Below are positions 59,410 to 64,000 of a DNA stretch of 64,000 bases, piece by piece. Position 1 is the stretch's first letter; each line of letters opens with the position of its first letter. The stretch lies in NCBI RefSeq assembly GCF_003573695.1, contig NC_039362.1:180057690-180121689 (forward strand). The letters run 5' to 3'. The notes beneath the pieces were generated by a model that was not told where the DNA came from, searched no databases, and worked only from the letters and a program-made list of their open reading frames with translations. The translations under genes and the position numbers were made by a program. The DNA comes from Papaver somniferum (Eukaryota > Streptophyta > Magnoliopsida > Ranunculales > Papaveraceae).

Positions 59410-62400
59410 ATGGGTAGATTCAAACCATTTGAATTCCTCAGTGATGAAATCATCTTCACAATCCTCGATTCCCTTTCATCGTCTCCATTAGATCTCAAAT
59501 CATTTTCACTAGTCTGTAAATCATTCCACTCCCTCGAATCAAAACACAGAAAAACCTTAAAACCATATTCAACAGAGCTGGTGAACAAAATCCTTAACCG
59601 TTACCCTTTTGTATCAAGTCTTGATTTTTCATTATGCCCGAGAGTTGCAGACAAAACCCTTTGTTTGATTTCATCATCAATTGGTTTGAAATCAATCAAT
59701 TTGTCAAGGTCTAAGTTTTTTACACATCTGGGGGTTTCAAGTTTAGTGAGTAATAATTGCTTGACCTTGACTGAGATTGACTTATCAAATGGGATTAGTC
59801 TCAATGATTCTACTGCTTCTGTGATTAGTGAAGCTAAGAATTTGGAGAAATTATGGTTATCTAGATGTGTTTTTATTTCAGATATGGGTATTGGTTGTAT
59901 TGCTGTTGGTTGCAAGAAGCTGAAATTACTTGATTTGAAAGGGTGCTTTAGTTTGAGTGATTTGGGGGTTGGTTTGGTTGCTGTCAAATGTAAACAGCTG
60001 CAAATTTTGGATCTTTCATATATTCCGGTAAGAACATCTTCTTTCACCCTTGGTTTATGGTTTGTTTGATGTATCATGACTAGGTTGTGTGCAACTGCAA
60101 TGCCTATCAATGTGTCAATGAGGCAGTAACGTTGTCGCACTGAAGGATTTGAATTGGTTAATTTTCATGGGAATTGCTGGTCTGGGAATTCCCTTATTGA
60201 TTATGTTGAACAACTAGGCTTCCTGATAAGTTATTCTAAGTTAGGTGCTGAATGATTCTAGGTTGTTGCGCGGGCAATGTGCATGCTATATTGTTTTTAG
60301 GCAATAAAGTTATCATGTTAAAGGTTGAATTGGTAGGTTTCATCATATTGGGGTGAAGTGCCTAGGCCAACAGCATTGCCATTTCCAACTAGGCTTTCTT
60401 ACTAGGTTGTGGGCATTCATGATGCACATAATATTTATGTTGGGGTGATATGCACAGGTCAGTTGGCTATGATGAACAACTAGGCTTTCTGGTTTGTTGT
60501 TCTATGGTATGTGCAAAATGATACTAGGTTGTGCGCACTTGTGAATGGATGTGCTATTTATGTGTCAATGAGGCAAATAAATTACTATATTAAAGGACTT
60601 AATATCAGCTCTATCTATTTGCATAGGTCATGACAATGTTGTTGTTATGTTCACTGAACTGTTTATGTTATCACTTTGCAGATAACAAACAAATGCCTTC
60701 CAGAAATATTTCAACTACCGTATCTCAAAAGCTTGGCTCTTGTGGGATGTTGCTTTATTGATGATGAAGGTCTTGCTAATATCAGACAGGGAAGCTTGTC
60801 ACTAGAGGTACTACAATATTACATAAGGTGTTGAAACTTATATCACATTATGTTTTGGTTTTGAGTCAATTGAGAGTATGATTGGTTTTTGACATCTAGT
60901 CTTTAGAGATTCAAGCAATTATGTGTAGGTGTTATTTAAATCATTCTATTGGCAGAATTGGTGATACATTGTTCATTGCAGACACTAAATATGTCGTACT
61001 GTCCAAATGTGAGTCACGTCGGTCTCTCTGCCGTGACAAATGGGGTTGTATCTTTACGTCAGCTTATCATAGCATATGGATCTCCGGTAAATTAACAGCA
61101 CTTGTATCGAATTTTCCTTGATAAGTTGGGAAGATTATCTCCCTGCTAATATTTTCAACACTGGTGGTGGTGTAGGTCACAGTTTCTCTGACTGATTGCA
61201 TGCAAAGGCTCCCAATGTTGCAGTCCGTCAAATTAGATGGTTGTCAGCTTACATCTTCAGCCCTGAAGGCTATTGGAGATTGGTGCATATCACTGAGGGA
61301 CCTAAGCTTAAGCAAGTGTGTAGGAGTGATGGATGATGGTCTGTCTTTACTTGTGGCGAAGCACAAACAGTTGAAAAAGCTAGACATTTCATGCTGTCGT
61401 GAGATAACTCGTCTTTCTATGGATAGCATCACAAATTCATGCACCTCACTTACTTCCCTCAGGATGGAATCTTGTAGCTTGGTCTCAAGGGAAGCCTTCA
61501 TCTCCATTGGGAAGAAATGCCATTTCTTGGAGGAGCTGGATTTTACAGATACTGAAGTCGATGATGAAGGTTTTAAACTTGCTCCAAACAGTTCCTTCTC
61601 TGTGACAGCACAATTTTATTGTTTTTACTCATTTTTATTTGCTCTGCAGGGTTGAAGTCTATATCTAGAGGTTCCAGGCTTTCTGTTCTGAGAATAGGTA
61701 TTTGCTTAAACATAACCGATGAGGGGCTTATCCATGTAGGTACGCATTGTCCGAAATTGATTGAGCTCGACCTGTACAGGTTTGTGATGTCTCACTGTAT
61801 GAATCTCATGTCATTTCCTTTTTCTTGCGATACTATATAAATTGATGGGAGTAGATCCAACAGGGGTGTGAAGCAGTTCTTGTTATTTGGGAGTAGGAAA
61901 ATAACATTTTGACCTTACTATTCTTCTTGTTCTGTTTTGGTATAGGTCACCGTCGATAACTGATTTGGGGATTGCAGCAATTGCTAGTGGGTGCCCCAAT
62001 CTGGAGATAATTAATTTGGCATATTCTACGGATATTACTGATAATTCCCTATTATCTTTGTCAAAATGCACAAAGATAAATACTCTAGAAATGCGAGGAT
62101 GTCCTAATATTTCGTCTACGGGTTTCTCAGCCATTGCTCAGGGTTGTAAGCGACTTACCAAACTGGACATAAAAAGCTGCTTCAATATTAACGATTCCGG
62201 AATGGCTCTACTTGCTCATTTTTCCCAAAGCCTGAAACAGGTAAGTGAGGTAACTATTGCCTAGCGTCTCTTTTTGATTTTTATGTGTTGAGAACTGTCC
62301 TTTAGTTCTGTAGCTAATGATCAACTTTATCTGGTGCAGATAAATTTGTCATATTGTTCTGTAACTGATGTCGGCCTCTTAGCACTCGCTAGTATCAGTT

Positions 62401-62766
62401 GCTTACAGGTTGTGACTATATTACACGTGGACGGCTTGACTGCGAATGGCTTGATAGCTGCCTTGGTGTCATGTAGGGGACTCAGAAAAGTGAAACTCCA
62501 CACATCCTTTAAATCCTCACTCTCTCAACCTTTTATTGAGCATATTGAGTCTCGTGGTTGCTCGTTCCAGTGGAGGGATAAACCATTCCAGGTACATCTT
62601 AGATATGGATCTGTTTATGCTTCTTTGTTTCTGATTTTCCAACCACACATTGTCCTTATAATCTACGGTCAACCTTGTATACTAAAGTGTATGCTTGATG
62701 TGGTGTTAATTGCAGGCCGCAGTTGATGCAAGGAGTTGGAAACAACAATTAGAAGCCACCTTGTAG
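59410..62766 (+). CDS. FBL3: F-box/LRR-repeat protein (FBL3-like), 8 exons, intact
   Basis: Exons: 59410-60027, 60682-60807, 60982-61086, 61176-61569, 61650-61779, 61946-62240, 62340-62591, 62716-62766. All borders are GT/AG and the frame stays open for 656 residues. The F-box is residues ~6-50 ([30 protein letters not shown]). About 18 Cys-containing leucine-rich repeats follow ([68 protein letters not shown]). It ends in a short non-repeat tail ([10 protein letters not shown]). Length and layout match Arabidopsis F-box/LRR protein 3 (about 665 residues). By family, the F-box binds SKP1 in an SCF ubiquitin ligase and the LRR arc selects the substrate, which is unknown here. The start is the first ATG of the transcript-like leader, one codon block before the F-box. 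An AATAAA lies at 62839. Confidence 0.95.
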
Positions 62767-62899
62767 ATGTACCACAGGAGCAATGTATATCAGGCAATCA
62801 CCAAGCCTGAGAACATGCAACTATTATGGATGGAAGGTAATAAAGAGAACATGCTAGTAACTTACGGGTCATATAAATTTGGGTGGTGGATGAAAATTT
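62767..62899 (+). terminator. 3' UTR and poly-A signal of the FBL3-like gene
   Basis: AATAAA at 62839-62844, 73 bases after the stop codon. A transcript end shortly downstream is expected from the signal alone. Confidence 0.5.
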
Positions 62900-62904
62900 A
62901 ACCC

Positions 62905-63510
62905 TTGATTATTGGATTATTCACTAAGATAGATACCAGGCATGCTTATTTTTGTGCCAAAAAACGAAGTTTAATCCCTGTCTCTGTAAGCCTTCGAAGA
63001 AATTGGAAACACCTAGATTTCTGTATTTGTATTCCTGTTGTTTTGAGGCTTGTAAAATTGTGTATGTTCTGGAAGCATGCTAGCCCTCCTAAGATACGCT
63101 TCTTCTTCTGGTGAGCGGCCTGGGAGAAAATACTGAAGCATTTGAACATTCAAGGACGGGGCATTTGTCTGGCTGGTAGATGCTATCTTTGCAATTGCTG
63201 TGTTGAATTAGCCGCACACTTATTTTTGAAGTGCCCCCTCCCAACCGCAGTTTGGCATATGATCCCTGCTGATGCTAAAATTAATCCCTTGTCCTGTTCC
63301 TGGTCTTCTAATGGAATTGATGGTCCCGGCAAAACAATTTGGCATCTGATTCTTCATGCTATAATCTGGTCTCTTTGGTTACTGCGCAATTCCAGAATTT
63401 TTGAAGAAAAGTGCAGTTCCCCTCAACCGGCGGCTCTTCTCCTGGAACCTCCTCTTTGTCGCCGCCTTAACTTGTATATCTCTCTCTTAATGAAATCCCT
63501 TTTTCCTTGA
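62905..63510 (+). pseudogene. LINE fragment (zf-RVT end of an L1-type ORF2)
   Basis: One frame carries FWKHASPPKIRFFFW, a TGA at 63112-63114, then AAWEKILKHLNIQGRG, a zinc pattern CYLCNCCVELAAHLFLKC, and HAIIWSLWLLRNSRIFEEK. This is the zf-RVT region at the C-terminus of plant LINE reverse transcriptases. Nothing of the polymerase itself is present. The piece begins just after the FBL3-like gene, as expected for a 5'-truncated insertion; no poly-A tail or target duplication was found. Confidence 0.75.
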
Positions 63511-63891
63511 TCTAAAAGGCTGTATATGTTTCATCGATTCTAACCTGAATCTCAGATACTTGGCGTTTCCTAGTGTCTCTTTACTGCCTTTCACATTTGA
63601 GTATTTCCTGGTACCTTCAAAGCCAAAAAGAGAATCTATTGTCCTTCTCTTTCTTTTTGAAGGGTGACGTCCTTAGTGAAGTCACAGGCGAATATTAGTA
63701 GAAAACAATTTCCACCTACCTACCCTTATTTATATACTAATCCATTTGGTGTACCAAATATGGGGTTCACAACTATAAATCACATGAAGCTCAAGACAGA
63801 TCCCAACTGAATAATATCTCACTTATCCTCTTCTTCATCCATGAACTAATCCTAAATATATTTTTGTGAAAATTCCAAAAATGCAGTTCTC
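63511..63891 (+). promoter_or_regulatory. Possible promoter of the next gene
   Basis: No gene. TATA-like words 'cttatttatatac' (63726) and 'caactataaatcac' (63769) precede a C/A-rich leader and the ATG at 63892. Confidence 0.35.
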
Positions 63892-64000
63892 ATGAATTTT
63901 GCAAATTCCACGAATTCAACCTTCAAACATATCTATTTGCAGTTTCAATCACGCTCTCTCCACAGATCTACCACCACCATCCACTACTTCCATCACCACA
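63892..64000 (+). CDS. Possible first exon of a gene cut by the window end
   Basis: The frame from ATG 63892 is open for 36 codons to the edge. The residues are rich in Ser, Thr, Arg and His and almost free of acidic ones (FQSRSLHRSTTTIHYF), as in plastid or mitochondrial transit peptides. The ATG at 63882 closes at once, so 63892 is preferred. The product is unknown. Confidence 0.35.
   Translation, partial: MNFANSTNSTFKHIYLQFQSRSLHRSTTTIHYFHHH

Noticed and set aside
59601..60140. 179-residue minus-strand frame across FBL3 exon 1
   Set aside because: It is the shadow of the real exon, runs into the intron and has no domain.

Overview
This is nuclear DNA of a flowering plant. It is AT-rich and has spliced genes with GT/AG introns, plant-specific CACTA transposase domains, and deeply nested Ty1-copia and Ty3-gypsy elements. 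The one clearly intact host gene encodes a protein resembling Arabidopsis F-box/LRR protein 3. The LTR style suggests an early-diverging eudicot such as a poppy relative, but that is a weak guess. Apart from the last ~5 kb, almost everything is mobile DNA or its debris.

Layout. 1-5138: no genes; a possible LTR start near 2186. 5139-36178: a ~31 kb block bounded by matching CACTA termini (CACTA-1). It holds a broken TNP2-type transposase (6009-9550) and a second gene split into two pieces (10640-10990 and 29395-29997). Between those pieces lies a ~17.9 kb block: a copia LTR with a pol-less gag gene, a coiled-coil ORF, and a 101/112-bp satellite. That satellite is itself interrupted by a complete ~8.9 kb gypsy-type element (17335-26240), and a diverged copia LTR follows. 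A third copia LTR lies inverted at 30218-32483.

37037-50475: an old minus-strand copia element. It is cut between integrase and reverse transcriptase by a second CACTA element (38863-47520), which has a perfect CAT target duplication and carries pieces of an FtsH-like host gene. 50584-56924: an LTR element with a perfect CCCTG duplication and no coding capacity (LARD type), full of short tandem repeats. 58116-58661: a hAT-like MITE candidate. 59410-62766: the FBL3-like gene, 8 exons and 656 residues, followed by a LINE C-terminal fragment. A possible first exon of another gene runs off the right end.

Most unusual item. The gypsy-type element at 17335-26240 has gag and protease but no recognisable reverse transcriptase, RNase H or integrase. 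On the opposite strand it carries a six-exon spliced gene (25400 to 22685) for a long protein with a gypsy-type 'Transposase_28-like' N-terminus and a coiled-coil, acidic C-terminus. Antisense extra ORFs are known in Tat-lineage elements; here the antisense gene takes up the space where pol would be. The seven in-frame stops listed for its genes can each be explained by a C-to-T change.

Order of events inferred from nesting: CACTA-1, then the copia/satellite block, then the gypsy element; independently the minus-strand copia, then CACTA-2.
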